A stretch of 64,000 nt of DNA from Brevibacterium sp. Lineage in GTDB: Bacteria; Actinomycetota; Actinomycetes; Actinomycetales; Brevibacteriaceae. Position numbers and translations under genes: made by a program. Under the pieces are notes generated by a model, which searched no databases, was not told the origin of the DNA, and saw only the letters and a list, made by a program, of their open reading frames with translations. The DNA lies in NCBI RefSeq assembly GCF_031179145.1, contig NZ_JAPSIB010000015.1, positions 51,486-115,485 of the forward strand. The letters run 5' to 3'. How positions within the stretch are numbered: position 1 is the first letter of the stretch; every line of letters begins with the position of its first letter. Shown here one piece after another: positions 1 through 10,545 of this stretch.

Positions 1-277
1 CGAAGCGGTCCATGATGTCGACGATGTCGACGAGCAGTTCGTGCGGGACCGGGTACTTCGCGAATTCGAGGAGGACGTCGACGACGGATTCGGCGTCGTG
101 GCCGCTGGCGCGCGCATTCCACAGTCCCAGCGGCGTGATCGTGTAGGTGTGGATGTACTCCGGGGTGCGCGAGAGTTGTGCGAACGGGGCGATCGCCACG
201 GCCGCCTCGACGGCCAGGGGATGCCCCGACTCCAGCAGCACTGTCCGGTCGGACTGCACGATCAAAGGACCGTTCAT
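1..277 (-). CDS. DNA repair helicase XPB-like, N-terminal part (cut by window start)
   Basis: Only the first 92 codons are present; the gene runs off the left edge on the minus strand. The start ATG (275-277) follows a CAGGAG ribosome site at good distance. The visible protein begins MNGPLIVQSDRTVLLE and contains the conserved stretches RTPEYIHTYTITPLGLWNAR and KYPVPHELLVDI. These are typical of the N-terminal domain of the bacterial XPB/Ssl2-type SF2 helicases of actinobacteria. The helicase core is outside the window, so activity cannot be judged. The gene lies directly downstream of the helicase-associated gene at 430-2571 on the same strand, the usual actinobacterial pairing. Confidence 0.85.
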   Translation of the reverse strand, partial: MNGPLIVQSDRTVLLESGHPLAVEAAVAIAPFAQLSRTPEYIHTYTITPLGLWNARASGHDAESVVDVLLEFAKYPVPHELLVDIVDIMDRF

Positions 278-429
278 GCTTCTCCTGATTCCTCTCTCGC
301 CGAGGTGGTCCCCGGCTTCGGCACGAACCGTGCCCTCGCGATCTCCGCCGAGGTCAACGTCGGGACCCCGCCGATTGTTCCGCCGGCGTGGGATCGCGAC
401 CGAGATCACCGAGCTGTGGTCGCATACGC

Positions 430-2571
430 TCAGCCCGCCGGGCCGAGGAGCTCGACGCTGACGATGCGCGCGATGGACAGGGACGCCTCGGCGCCGGTGG
501 TGGCGACCTTTCCTCGCACCCGGCCGCCGTTGACGGTGGCCGGCCACATCTCGATCACCCTCTCCTGCCCGTGGGAGTCGGCGAGCCTGATGCGCACCAA
601 CTGCTTCTGGGTCGCCGCCTCGCGGAGGCGGTCCATGTGTCCCAGCGGCTCCTCGGTGCGGGTTTCCCTCTGCTGACGACCCCGCGGAGAGCGGAGGATC
701 CGGATGTAGTCGTCGAGGTGCGCGTCCGTGACCCGGGCACGCTTGCGGACGTGGACTTCCGGGGTGGCTTGGGTGATGACCGCGCGTTTGCGCGGAGCCC
801 CCTCCGGGGTGTGGAGGAAGGCGTGGTGGTCAGCGGACTCGAGCAGATGCATGGTGCGTTCGGGGCCGATGTGGCTGACCGCGACGGTCGGGGCGAGACG
901 CTCGAGTCCGGCGGGCAGCATCAGTGGGTCGGAGAGGATGACGTCGAGGTCGACGGGGTCGTCGACGACGAGGACCGCGCGGGCGCCGGCGACCTGCACC
1001 CGGTGCAGTCGGGCCGCCGTGTTGGTGATGAGGAACTCGAGCGTCGAGGGCAGCTCCTCGGCGCTGATCTCCGCCAGCTGGGCCAGCGCCTGCTGGGGAT
1101 CGACGCCCGACTGCAGACTGGCCTCCACCGTGTCGGCGTCGATGCGGTACACGGTTCCCTGTCCCCGGGCCTCGACCACGGCGTACCGGCGCAGGATGTG
1201 GTGGACGCGCGGTTGGATGGGGCCGGTGGCGATCGCAGTGAGGTCGGACTGGATGAGGACGGTGTCGACCTCCTCGACGAGGCCGGAGCGCACGTTGCGG
1301 ATCACCTCGGCGGGGACCTCGAGGCGGTCGAGGCTGAAGCCCAGGGGAGCAATCGACGGATCCTCGGCGGCCTCATCGGTCATCGCTGCCGCCAGCCCGG
1401 CCCCGAGCAGCGAGCCGAATCGGCTCGGGCCGAACCGCTCGGGACTCTTCAGCGGGGTGGTCGCCAATCCGAAGGTGACCGCCGTGTGGAGGATCTGTTC
1501 GGTGATCTGGAATTCGTGGGCGGGGATGAGCGGATGCCGGGCGAGCACCTGGGAATGGATCCAGCGCGCAGACTTCGAGGACCCGAGACCGATGTCGTGG
1601 AGGATCTCCAGGACGGTGAAGCGCAGCAGGGGCATTGCCGGAACCGACTGCCCGAACCCTTTGAACAGAGCTTTCTTCGGTGTCGCCAGCACGGTCAGCC
1701 GCTCGTTCGCGCTGGTTCCCGCGACCAGCTGGGCGACGTCCTGGGATTCGCGCAGCCAGTTGGTGACGAGGGCGGCCCAGAGGTCGGCCCGATCGCCCTC
1801 GAGGTGGGCCGCGGCGCCGTCGCCGGCTGTCCACTGCGGGTCGAGCGGGTCGTCGAGGACACCGATGAGGCCCAGGGACCGTGCCGCCAGCAGCAAGGTG
1901 ATCGTCTGCTCGAGGCCGAGGTCGATCGTCCGTGCCAAGCGTGAGACGTCGCGTTTGGAGATGCCGCCGCTGGTCAGGCGGGAGACAGGGGAGACGGCGA
2001 GATCGTCGACCAGTCCGCGCAGGGAGGAGATCACCTCGGCGACGGCGGCCTGTTCGCTGTTGTGGATGAGGGCCTGCGGGATCGTCTCCGCGGTCTCATC
2101 GATGGTGCCGGTGGACGCCTGCCAGGGGTGGGCGCGTGCCGATTCCGCCGCCGAGGTGGGCAACAGGGTGATCGCCTCCGACTGGATCCGCCATGTGGGG
2201 TGGTCGGCGAGCAGCCGACCCGGGGACGGGGCGCCTGCGGACTCCTCGGGGGAGGTGCTCGGCCAGGCCAGGCCCAGGTCGCGCAGGCGGGGGAGGACCG
2301 CCTCGGCGAGGGTGGGATCGATATGGGAATTCTCACGCACCGCGATGTCGGCGGACATCCGGGCGGCCGTGGCGAGGGCGATGAACACGTCGAGCTCGGT
2401 GGCGGTCAGAGCCTCGATGCCCCGGGAGACGCCGATGCGCGAGGACGCGGCTGCGGCCAGGGCGCCGATCGTCGGGGATTCGGGTTGGAGGAGATCGCGA
2501 CGGGTCCTGACGAAGGACTCGAAGTCGGGATCAGGACTCTGGGACAGCCACGCGCTGAAGGTCATTGACAT
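430..2571 (-). CDS. Helicase-associated protein (XPB/Ssl2-like conserved C-terminal domain, Helicase_C_3)
   Basis: A 713-residue protein encoded just upstream of the XPB-like helicase, with 152 bp between them on the same strand. The N-terminal half is helical and winged-helix-like. The region around residues 430-570 (VLIQSDLTAIATGPI onward) matches the conserved domain named for XPB/Ssl2 helicases but has no Walker motifs of its own. The last 80 residues form a beta-rich, WYL-like segment. The expected role is partner or regulator of the neighbouring helicase; this follows from conserved pairing, since the biochemical function is not established. A second in-frame ATG lies at 2565. The assignment to the family is firm, the mechanism is not. 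Confidence 0.85.
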   Translation of the reverse strand: MSMTFSAWLSQSPDPDFESFVRTRRDLLQPESPTIGALAAAASSRIGVSRGIEALTATELDVFIALATAARMSADIAVRENSHIDPTLAEAVLPRLRDLGLAWPSTSPEESAGAPSPGRLLADHPTWRIQSEAITLLPTSAAESARAHPWQASTGTIDETAETIPQALIHNSEQAAVAEVISSLRGLVDDLAVSPVSRLTSGGISKRDVSRLARTIDLGLEQTITLLLAARSLGLIGVLDDPLDPQWTAGDGAAAHLEGDRADLWAALVTNWLRESQDVAQLVAGTSANERLTVLATPKKALFKGFGQSVPAMPLLRFTVLEILHDIGLGSSKSARWIHSQVLARHPLIPAHEFQITEQILHTAVTFGLATTPLKSPERFGPSRFGSLLGAGLAAAMTDEAAEDPSIAPLGFSLDRLEVPAEVIRNVRSGLVEEVDTVLIQSDLTAIATGPIQPRVHHILRRYAVVEARGQGTVYRIDADTVEASLQSGVDPQQALAQLAEISAEELPSTLEFLITNTAARLHRVQVAGARAVLVVDDPVDLDVILSDPLMLPAGLERLAPTVAVSHIGPERTMHLLESADHHAFLHTPEGAPRKRAVITQATPEVHVRKRARVTDAHLDDYIRILRSPRGRQQRETRTEEPLGHMDRLREAATQKQLVRIRLADSHGQERVIEMWPATVNGGRVRGKVATTGAEASLSIARIVSVELLGPAG

Positions 2572-2594
2572 CAGGGTCAGTTTATCCTGCGGGG

Positions 2595-2600
2595 TACAAT
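2595..2600 (+). promoter_or_regulatory. Putative -10 box TACAAT before the small membrane protein gene
   Basis: TACAAT fits the actinobacterial TANNNT pattern and lies about 40 nt before the TTG start at 2641. No convincing -35 is visible at 17 nt. The divergent helicase-associated gene starts at 2571, so this short gap must hold promoters for both genes. Confidence 0.4.
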
Positions 2601-2640
2601 GGACGGGTCAAAAGCATGAGGATCTCGGGAAGGATGAGCA

Positions 2641-2871
2641 TTGCCTGCCAAGCGCGTCGACTCCATCATCATCGTGGTGGCCGTTGCAGCCTCCTTGCTC
2701 GGAGCAGCCGGACTTCTCGGCGTTCTGGGGCAGGCGTGGATGGGTCAAGCACCCTCGCATGTGCTCACGTATCTGCCGATGATCCTCCTTCCGATCTCTT
2801 TCGCCTTGGCGGCGGTGGCCCTGATCCGAGCGGTCATGAGGCGCAGGCAGACTGAGGTGGGCCAGAGCTGA
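2641..2871 (+). CDS. Small two-helix membrane protein
   Basis: A 76-residue protein with a TTG start preceded by GGAAGG. Two hydrophobic segments, about residues 9-32 and 42-64, are joined by a short polar loop, and the C-terminus (RRRQTEVGQS) is basic then polar, suggesting a cytoplasmic tail. No catalytic or binding motif is visible and I do not recognise a family. It is transcribed away from the helicase-associated gene. The hydrophobic pattern and start signal make it credible, but an ATG at 2634 in another frame could also be read from the same ribosome site. Confidence 0.55.
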   Translation: MPAKRVDSIIIVVAVAASLLGAAGLLGVLGQAWMGQAPSHVLTYLPMILLPISFALAAVALIRAVMRRRQTEVGQS

Positions 2872-3449
2872 AACCGTCCGCCGGCTGACGCCCTGCCCGG
2901 CTGACGTCTGGTCCTGGTCCGGCTGCCGCCTGGTCCGTGACATCGGCGGCTGCGGCGCACGGCGAGCTGGGGAACACGAGGACAGCTTGAGGATCAGGAA
3001 TCCGCGGCGGACCACACCGCCCAAGGAATCGGCTGGACCCGAGCAGGCAGCACCGGCCCCCGCCGTTGAACTCCTGCAGACCAGTGTCGCGGGGGAGCGG
3101 CGATGTTGACGGAAGCTCCGCTGCGACGCAGGACTCACCATGACTGCACCGCTTCTCGTCCCAGACACGTCATGTACGCACAGCCTCGACATCGGCAGCA
3201 CGACCACCAGGATCGGCTCCGCCTGACTCGCACACGGACCAGCACTGCTGACTGACTTGTCTCCGACGATCGACTTACACCACTGACCAGCACCACCTGA
3301 CCGACTTGCACGACCTGACGGACTTGCACGACTGACCAGCACCACTGACCGACTTGCACGACTGACCAGCACGACCTGACCGACTTGCACGACTGACCGA
3401 CCGGCGCCATCGCGGAGCCGGCGACACCGACAGCAACAGAGAGGACACC
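2872..3449 (+). other. Gene-free interval with composite tandem repeats before the cold-shock gene
   Basis: No credible gene here: long minus-strand frames over this stretch have repetitive, low-complexity translations. From about 3264 to 3402 the DNA consists of short imperfect repeats built from CTGACCGACTTGCACGA and CTGACCAGCAC units. The repeats end about 50 nt before the csp start, so they may be transcribed as part of its 5' leader. The remainder (2872-3260) shows no feature I can support. Confidence 0.6.
3264..3402 (+). repeat. Composite short tandem repeats upstream of csp
   Basis: The 17-nt unit CTGACCGACTTGCACGA occurs several times with small changes, interleaved with CTGACCAGCAC units, giving a nearly periodic block of about 140 bp. 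Its position in front of a cold-shock gene makes a leader-RNA role conceivable, but a plain minisatellite is equally possible. Confidence 0.65.
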
Positions 3450-3830
3450 ATGCCAACCGGACGCGTGAAATGGTTCGACGCCGACAAGGGCTACGGATTC
3501 GTCGTCGCCGAGGACGGCTCACAGGCCTTCCTCCATTCCTCGGTACTGCCCGAGGGAACCGAGGTCGCCAAGGGCACCCGACTCGAATACGACGTCGTCG
3601 ACTCCCGCAGAGGCGCCCAGGTGCTCAAGGCACGTCCGCTGAGCGCCCCGGCGAAGGTCGCCAAGATCCGCAGGCGACCCGCTGAGGACATGGCGGTTAT
3701 GGTTGAAGATGTCATCAAAGTACTCGATGACCTCAGCAACGGACTGCAGCACGGCCGCTATCCCGACCCGACCCACGGGAACAAGGTCGCCGCCCTGCTG
3801 CGGGCAATCGCAGACGATTTGGAGTCCTGA
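3450..3830 (+). CDS. Cold-shock domain protein with C-terminal extension
   Basis: A 126-residue single-stranded nucleic-acid-binding protein. Residues 1-65 form the cold-shock domain, with the start VKWFDADKGYGFV containing RNP1 (KGYGFV) and then RNP2-like QAFLHSS. Typical CspA proteins have about 67-70 residues; this one continues with a basic linker (KVAKIRRRP) and a helical tail, the longer actinobacterial form. The ATG follows GAGAGGA. Its stop overlaps the start of the DUF3027 gene by one base, so the two are probably translationally coupled. It likely acts as an RNA chaperone; whether cold-induced cannot be told from the sequence. Confidence 0.9.
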   Translation: MPTGRVKWFDADKGYGFVVAEDGSQAFLHSSVLPEGTEVAKGTRLEYDVVDSRRGAQVLKARPLSAPAKVAKIRRRPAEDMAVMVEDVIKVLDDLSNGLQHGRYPDPTHGNKVAALLRAIADDLES

Positions 3831-4795
3831 TGTCATCACTGTTCCGTGAGTGGATGGCCGGCCTGCGGGCCGAGCCGACTCGCAAGAGCCTTCCCTCCGC
3901 CGCCGCCGAGGCGCCTGCGGAGATCGCCGCCGCCGCCGAGGCGACCGTCGAGGCGAGCGCCGAGGCGACCGTCGAGACCGCGCCCTCGACCGCGAACGAG
4001 GCGCCTCGCACCGTTCGCGCACGTTCGGTGCGGTCGACCCCGGAGAAGGTCGTCCTCGACGCCCAGCTGGCAGCGGCCATTGACGTCGCCCGGACCGCCA
4101 TCGCCGAGGTGGCAGGCAGTGCCGTGATCGGTGAACACCTCAAGGCCGAGGCAGAGGGCACCCGCCTGGTCACCCACTACTTCGTGTGCACCGACCCGGC
4201 CTACCGCGGTTGGCGCTGGGTGGCGGTTCTCGCTCGGGCACCGCGGTCGAAGAAGGTCACCGTCTGTGAGACGGCGCTGCTTCCCGGCCCAGATGCTCTC
4301 GTCGCCCCCGAATGGGTGCCGTGGGAGCAGCGGGTCGAGCCCGGCGACCTGACTCCGAAGGACACCCTGCCCAAGGTCGACGACGATCCGTACCTGCAGC
4401 CCGGGTTCGGGCAGGTCGAGGAGACCACCGACGGCAACATCGACGAGATCCCGAACTTCGAGTTCGGGCTCGGGCGCAGGCGGGTGCTGTCCCCCGAGGG
4501 CATCTCAGCCGCCGCCGCACGCTGGGCGGAGTCCGAGACCGGCGCCGACAGCGAATTCGCGGCGCGCGCCTCGGCGCACTGCTCGACCTGCGGGTACCTG
4601 ATGCCGATGGCCGGGTCGTTGCGACAGAACTTCGGCGTCTGCGCGGGGCCGCTGTCGCCGTTCGACGGCCGGGTCGTCGCTCTCGACTTCGGCTGCGGCG
4701 CGCACTCGGAGACCGACGTCAAACGGCCCGAGCCCGAGGCCCCCGAGGCCGTCATCGACGATTACGCCGGCGAACTCGAGTTCCAGGAGGGCTGA
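3830..4795 (+). CDS. DUF3027 family protein
   Basis: A 321-residue protein whose ATG overlaps the csp stop. After an Ala/Glu-rich low-complexity N-terminus (residues 20-60), the conserved part starts near residue 75 with a helical segment, then THYFVCTDPAYRGWRW and YLQPGFGQV, hallmarks of DUF3027. A CSTCGYLMP element near residue 245 and a later single Cys suggest a possible metal site. In actinobacteria this family regularly sits beside a cold-shock gene, as here. Function is unknown; the neighbourhood hints at RNA or translation, which is inference only. Confidence 0.85.
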   Translation: MSSLFREWMAGLRAEPTRKSLPSAAAEAPAEIAAAAEATVEASAEATVETAPSTANEAPRTVRARSVRSTPEKVVLDAQLAAAIDVARTAIAEVAGSAVIGEHLKAEAEGTRLVTHYFVCTDPAYRGWRWVAVLARAPRSKKVTVCETALLPGPDALVAPEWVPWEQRVEPGDLTPKDTLPKVDDDPYLQPGFGQVEETTDGNIDEIPNFEFGLGRRRVLSPEGISAAAARWAESETGADSEFAARASAHCSTCGYLMPMAGSLRQNFGVCAGPLSPFDGRVVALDFGCGAHSETDVKRPEPEAPEAVIDDYAGELEFQEG

Positions 4796-4803
4796 ACCAC
4801 CAG

Positions 4804-6063
4804 ATGGCGCACACGTTCCGGTCGCTGGCTGAACCGAACTACCGACATTGGTTCGCCGGTGCCCTGATCTCCAACACCGGGACGTGGATGCAGAGGACGG
4901 CGCAGGACTGGATCGTCCTGACCTCCCTGACGAACAGCAACGCGAGCGCCCTGGGCGTGACCATGGCACTGCAGATGGGCCCGCAGCTCATCATGTTCCC
5001 GTTCGCCGGAGCGCTCGCCGACAGGTTCTCCAAACGGAAGCTGCTCATCGTCACCCAGGCTCTCCTGGGCACGGTGGGGCTGATCCTCTTCGCCCTGGTC
5101 GTCACCGGCCTCATCGAACTCTGGCACGTGTACGTGCTGGCACTCGTCCTCGGCATCCTCGCGACCCTCGACAACCCTGCCAGGCAGGCATTCGTGTCCG
5201 AGCTGGTGGGGGAGCGGCTGCTGCCCAACGCCGTCAGCCTCAACTCCGCATCGTTCAACGGCGCCCGGATGATCGGCCCCGGAGTGGCGGGAGTGCTCAC
5301 CGCTCTGGTGGGTGCCGCCCCCGTGTTCCTCATCAGCGGCCTCGGCTTCGCCGCGACGCTGTTCGTGCTCGTCCGCCTCGACCGCTCGCGTCTCCACTCC
5401 TCCGGCCGCCGAGGCGGTGGCGGGATCCTCGGCGGGTTCCGGTATCTGCGGCGACGACCGGACATCGCGATCGTCCTCGCCGTGCTGTTCCTCGTGGCCA
5501 CCTTCGGGTTCAACTTCAACATCTACACAGCCACGATGGCACACGTCGAGTTCGGCAAGGACGCCAGCGGGTTCGGACTGCTCAACTCGATCATGGCGAT
5601 CGGCTCGGTGGCCGGGGCCCTCGCCTCGGCGAATCGGGAGAAGCCGCGGCTGCGGTTCGTCTTCGGCGCCGCCGGAGGCTTCGGTCTGGCAGTCGGACTT
5701 GCCTCATTGATCGCGAACTACTATCTGTTCGCAGCTTCCCTGGTGCTCGTCGGATTCGCCTCGCTGACGATGATGACCTCGGCGAACGCGTACGTGCAGA
5801 CGACGACTCCGGCGCACTACCGCGGGCGGGTGATGGCGATCTATGCCGCGGTGGTCATGGGCGGAACGCCGATCGGGGCGCCGCTGGCCGGATGGGTGGC
5901 CGACAGCTTCGGCCCGCGGATGGCGATGGTCGTCGGCGCGACCTCGGGCTTCGTGGCGTTCGGGGTCGGCTTGCTGTGGATGATCGTCTCCAAGAATCTG
6001 CGCCTGAGCTATGACCCCCGTTCCCGCATCCGCCTGCACATCAGCTACGAGGGCCGCCCCTGA
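4804..6063 (+). CDS. MFS transporter (EntS-like MFS_3 type)
   Basis: About 419 residues with roughly twelve hydrophobic segments. The N-terminus (MAHTFRSLAEPNYRHWFAG) and the loop motif GALADRFSKRKLL, a variant of the MFS signature G-x-x-x-D-R-x-G-R-R/K, place it in the MFS_3 group that includes enterobactin exporters and many drug exporters. I chose the ATG at 4804, eight bases after the DUF3027 stop, with CCAGGAGGG upstream inside the preceding gene, over a longer frame that would overlap DUF3027. The substrate cannot be predicted. It is the third gene of the csp-DUF3027 chain. Confidence 0.85.
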   Translation: MAHTFRSLAEPNYRHWFAGALISNTGTWMQRTAQDWIVLTSLTNSNASALGVTMALQMGPQLIMFPFAGALADRFSKRKLLIVTQALLGTVGLILFALVVTGLIELWHVYVLALVLGILATLDNPARQAFVSELVGERLLPNAVSLNSASFNGARMIGPGVAGVLTALVGAAPVFLISGLGFAATLFVLVRLDRSRLHSSGRRGGGGILGGFRYLRRRPDIAIVLAVLFLVATFGFNFNIYTATMAHVEFGKDASGFGLLNSIMAIGSVAGALASANREKPRLRFVFGAAGGFGLAVGLASLIANYYLFAASLVLVGFASLTMMTSANAYVQTTTPAHYRGRVMAIYAAVVMGGTPIGAPLAGWVADSFGPRMAMVVGATSGFVAFGVGLLWMIVSKNLRLSYDPRSRIRLHISYEGRP

Positions 6064-6080
6064 GGGGAGGCGGATTCGCC

Positions 6081-6086
6081 TACAGT
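6081..6086 (+). promoter_or_regulatory. Putative -10 box TACAGT before the DUF456 gene
   Basis: TACAGT 75 nt before the TTG start of the DUF456 gene and just after the MFS stop. It fits TANNNT, but no -35 is evident; DUF456 could also be read through from the upstream chain. Confidence 0.3.
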
Positions 6087-6160
6087 GGACCTTGCCCTCC
6101 ACCCGGACCTGGGACGGACCGGAGCCGGGACCTTGAACTCACGAACAGATCGGACGCACA

Positions 6161-6655
6161 TTGAGCACGGACATCCTCACCACCTCACTGGCAGGACTGG
6201 CGGTTCTCGTCGGCTGCCTGGGCATCGTCGTGCCCGTGCTGCCCGGCTCCATCCTCATCGGGCTGGCGGTCCTCGTCTGGGCGTTCGTCATCGGCACCCC
6301 GAGCGCGTGGATCGTCTTCGCGATCGTCGCCGTCTTCATCGCCGTCGGCATGAGCGCCTCCCTGGTGCTCACCGGCAGGAAGCTCAAGCAGCTGTCGGTC
6401 CCCAACTCCTCGGTGGTCGTCGCCGGTCTGCTCGGAGTCGTCGGGTTCTTCGTCATCCCCGTGGTCGGGCTGCCGATCGGATTCGTCGGCGGACTCTACC
6501 TGGCCGAGCAGATCCGGCTGCGTGATCCGAAGGACGCCTGGGATTCGAGCTGGGAGTCGATCAAAGCGATCGGGATCGGCACCGTGATCGAGTTCGGCCT
6601 CGCCCTGCTGGCGACGATCACGTTCGGCGTCGGAATCCTCATCCACTTCCTCTGA
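6161..6655 (+). CDS. DUF456 family membrane protein
   Basis: A 164-residue protein with five to six hydrophobic segments rich in Gly, Val and Ile. The start region (LAVLVGCLGIVVPVLPG), the central VAGLLGVVGFFVIPVVGLPI and the GLYLAEQIR segment are characteristic of DUF456. The gene starts with TTG. It follows the MFS gene by about 100 bp and converges on serC, with a strong inverted repeat between them. The family has glycine-rich membrane helices and no assigned function, so nothing beyond membrane location is claimed. Confidence 0.85.
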   Translation: MSTDILTTSLAGLAVLVGCLGIVVPVLPGSILIGLAVLVWAFVIGTPSAWIVFAIVAVFIAVGMSASLVLTGRKLKQLSVPNSSVVVAGLLGVVGFFVIPVVGLPIGFVGGLYLAEQIRLRDPKDAWDSSWESIKAIGIGTVIEFGLALLATITFGVGILIHFL

Positions 6656-6723
6656 GCATGCCGCTTCCGGGAGCGGCACTTCGCCCTTGCGGCGGCAGTA
6701 CCTCCCGTTCGCTTCGCACCCAA

Positions 6724-6777
6724 TACCGCTAGCGCCATGGACAACCCTTGCGCAGGTTGTTCATGGCGCTAGCGGTA
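6724..6777. terminator. Long near-perfect inverted repeat between convergent genes
   Basis: Arms TACCGCTAGCGCCATG-n-ACAACC and GGTTGT-n-CATGGCGCTAGCGGTA pair over 22 of 23 positions around the loop CTTGCGCA. Weaker complementarity (TCGCA/TGCGA) continues outside. It lies between the convergent DUF456 and serC genes, so a bidirectional terminator is the simplest reading. The unusual stem length and absence of a U-tract also allow a REP-like or miniature mobile repeat. Confidence 0.65.
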
Positions 6778-6790
6778 GGGTTTGCGAGAA

Positions 6791-6816
6791 GTCCTTCAGC
6801 TCGGGGTGCGAAGGAC
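6791..6816 (-). terminator. Hairpin directly after serC
   Basis: GTCCTTC and GAAGGAC form a 7-bp stem with a 12-nt loop, ending 3 nt from the serC stop. It is probably the serC terminator or part of the larger convergent termination region. Confidence 0.4.
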
Positions 6817-6818
6817 CC

Positions 6819-8817
<1,999 letters not shown>

Positions 8818-8849
8818 GTAATCTTGACCCACCGGACAAAGGAGTGACC

Positions 8850-10349
8850 TTGACCCAGAACTCGCAGACCGCAGCAGACCCACAGACCGCAGCAGACCCG
8901 CAGTACGGACCCGATGCCGTATTCGACAACCTCATCGGGGGAGAACGCCGGGGCTCCGAGGACCGCAGCCTCAACCGCAATCCCTCCGACCCCTCGGACG
9001 TCCTCGGTCAGTATGCCCGCGCGGACGAAGCCACGGTCCGCGACGCGGTCTCAGCCGCCAGAGCGGCCGCAGCCGGCTGGGCCGAGTTCCCGGCGCAGCA
9101 GCGCTTCGCGATCCTCGACACCGCAGGCAGCCTCATCGCCGAGCGCGCCGACGAGCTCGCCGACCTCCTCGCCCGGGAAGAGGGCAAACAGCTGACCGAG
9201 GCCCGTGGCGAGGTTCTTCGCGCCTCCCAGATCTTCAAGTTCTTCGCGGGGGAGACCGTCCGCAACACCGGGGAGATCATTGACTCCGTGCGTCCCGGCC
9301 TCGTGGCGGAGATGACCCACGAGCCGATCGGCGTCATCGGCATCATCACCCCCTGGAACTTCCCCATCGCCATTCCTGCCTGGAAGATCGCGCCCGCCCT
9401 CGCCTACGGCAACACCGTCGTGTTCAAACCTGCCGAGCTGGTGCCCGGCAGTGCGTGCGCGCTCGTCGACATCCTCGTCGAGGCCGGTCTGCCCGGCGGA
9501 GTGCTCAACCTCGTGATGGGTCCCGGCCGCGTCGTCGGTGAAGTGCTCACCACCTCCGCCGAGGTGGACGCCGTGACATTCACCGGCTCCGTCTCCGTCG
9601 GCCAGGGCGTCATCGCTGCGGCCAGCGCCAACGGCATCCGGGTGCAGTGCGAGATGGGCGGGAAGAATCCGCTCGTCGTCCTCGGCGACGCGGACCTCGA
9701 TGCGGCTGCCGAGGCCGCCGTCAACGGTGCCTTCTACTCGACGGGCCAGCGGTGCACCGCCTCGTCGCGGATCATCGTCACCTCCGACGTCCACGATGAG
9801 TTCGTCGCTCTGCTCAAGGACAAGATGGCCACACTCACGGTCGGCGACGCCCGCGCCGAGGGCACAGTGATCGGGCCCGTCGTCTCCGAATCACAGCTGG
9901 AGCAGGACCTCGAATACATCGACAGGGCCCGCTCAGAAGGTGGAGATGTCACCGGCGGCGAACGTGTCGACGGCGGCACCGACGGCTACTTCCTCAGTCC
10001 GGCGCTCGTCACCGGAACGAAGCGCGGCGACACGATCAACACGGATGAGGTCTTCGGTCCGGTCGCCTCGGTGATCGAGGTGGCCGACTACGACGAGGCT
10101 CTGGCCGTGGCCAACGATACGGAGTTCGGCCTCTCGGCCGGCATCTTCACCTCGTCGTTGAAATACTCGACTCATTTCAAGCGTTATGCCCAGGCCGGGA
10201 TGGTCATGGTCAACGCCCCGACCGCGGGCGTGGACTACCACGTGTCCTTCGGCGGCCGGAAGGGGTCGAGCTATGGTCCGCGCGAGCAGGCTCGAGCGGC
10301 ACGTGAGTTCTACACCGTGCACAAGACCGCCTACATCAACGCGGGTTGA
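8850..10349 (+). CDS. Aldehyde dehydrogenase family protein (possibly alpha-ketoglutaric semialdehyde dehydrogenase type)
   Basis: NAD(P)-dependent oxidation of an aldehyde to the acid. I start it at TTG 8850 behind AAAGGAG, giving 499 residues and an N-terminus with a short repeat (QTAADPQTAADPQ). ALDH signatures are all present: TPWNFPIAIPAWK, FTGSVSVGQ of the nucleotide site, CEMGGKNPLVV with the general base Glu, and STGQRCTASSR with the catalytic Cys. The LNRNPSDPSDVLGQY start and overall pattern resemble alpha-ketoglutaric semialdehyde dehydrogenases of sugar-acid breakdown. No pathway genes are adjacent, so the substrate remains open. Confidence 0.85.
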   Translation: MTQNSQTAADPQTAADPQYGPDAVFDNLIGGERRGSEDRSLNRNPSDPSDVLGQYARADEATVRDAVSAARAAAAGWAEFPAQQRFAILDTAGSLIAERADELADLLAREEGKQLTEARGEVLRASQIFKFFAGETVRNTGEIIDSVRPGLVAEMTHEPIGVIGIITPWNFPIAIPAWKIAPALAYGNTVVFKPAELVPGSACALVDILVEAGLPGGVLNLVMGPGRVVGEVLTTSAEVDAVTFTGSVSVGQGVIAAASANGIRVQCEMGGKNPLVVLGDADLDAAAEAAVNGAFYSTGQRCTASSRIIVTSDVHDEFVALLKDKMATLTVGDARAEGTVIGPVVSESQLEQDLEYIDRARSEGGDVTGGERVDGGTDGYFLSPALVTGTKRGDTINTDEVFGPVASVIEVADYDEALAVANDTEFGLSAGIFTSSLKYSTHFKRYAQAGMVMVNAPTAGVDYHVSFGGRKGSSYGPREQARAAREFYTVHKTAYINAG

Positions 10350-10428
10350 GCCCCGGTGAGCGCTGTCATCACCGCCTCTGCCTGAGCTCGAGACAGAAGA
10401 CGGCCGAGGTCGGGCCGAGATAGGATTG

Positions 10429-10443
10429 ATTGCGAATCGCAAT
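10429..10443. promoter_or_regulatory. Perfect 15-bp palindrome beside a TAGGAT box
   Basis: ATTGCGA-A-TCGCAAT immediately follows TAGGAT (10421-10426), about 100 bp before the DtxR-type gene. The placement is that of an operator. The sequence does not match the known DtxR/IdeR box, so the binding protein is unknown. Confidence 0.5.
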
Positions 10444-10545
10444 GGCCGCGAGACCTCGCGCGGCCCGAAGTGGGGTCGCGCGACTGCCTGGCGGAATGCC
10501 TGGTCCGGGCGACTGGAAGACGAAGAGTGGAGAAGCTGGTCCTAA

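Noticed and set aside
388..1944. Long plus-strand frame antisense to the helicase-associated gene
   Set aside because: A codon-position shadow of the minus-strand gene; the translation is low-complexity Gly/Arg/Asp-rich with no family features.
2608..3522. Long minus-strand frame over the csp leader
   Set aside because: Translation is repetitive (VGQVVLVS-type) because of the tandem DNA repeats and it overlaps two real genes.
4312..4803. Upstream extension of the MFS gene
   Set aside because: Overlaps DUF3027 in another frame with Arg/Gly-rich translation; the transporter fold starts at 4804.
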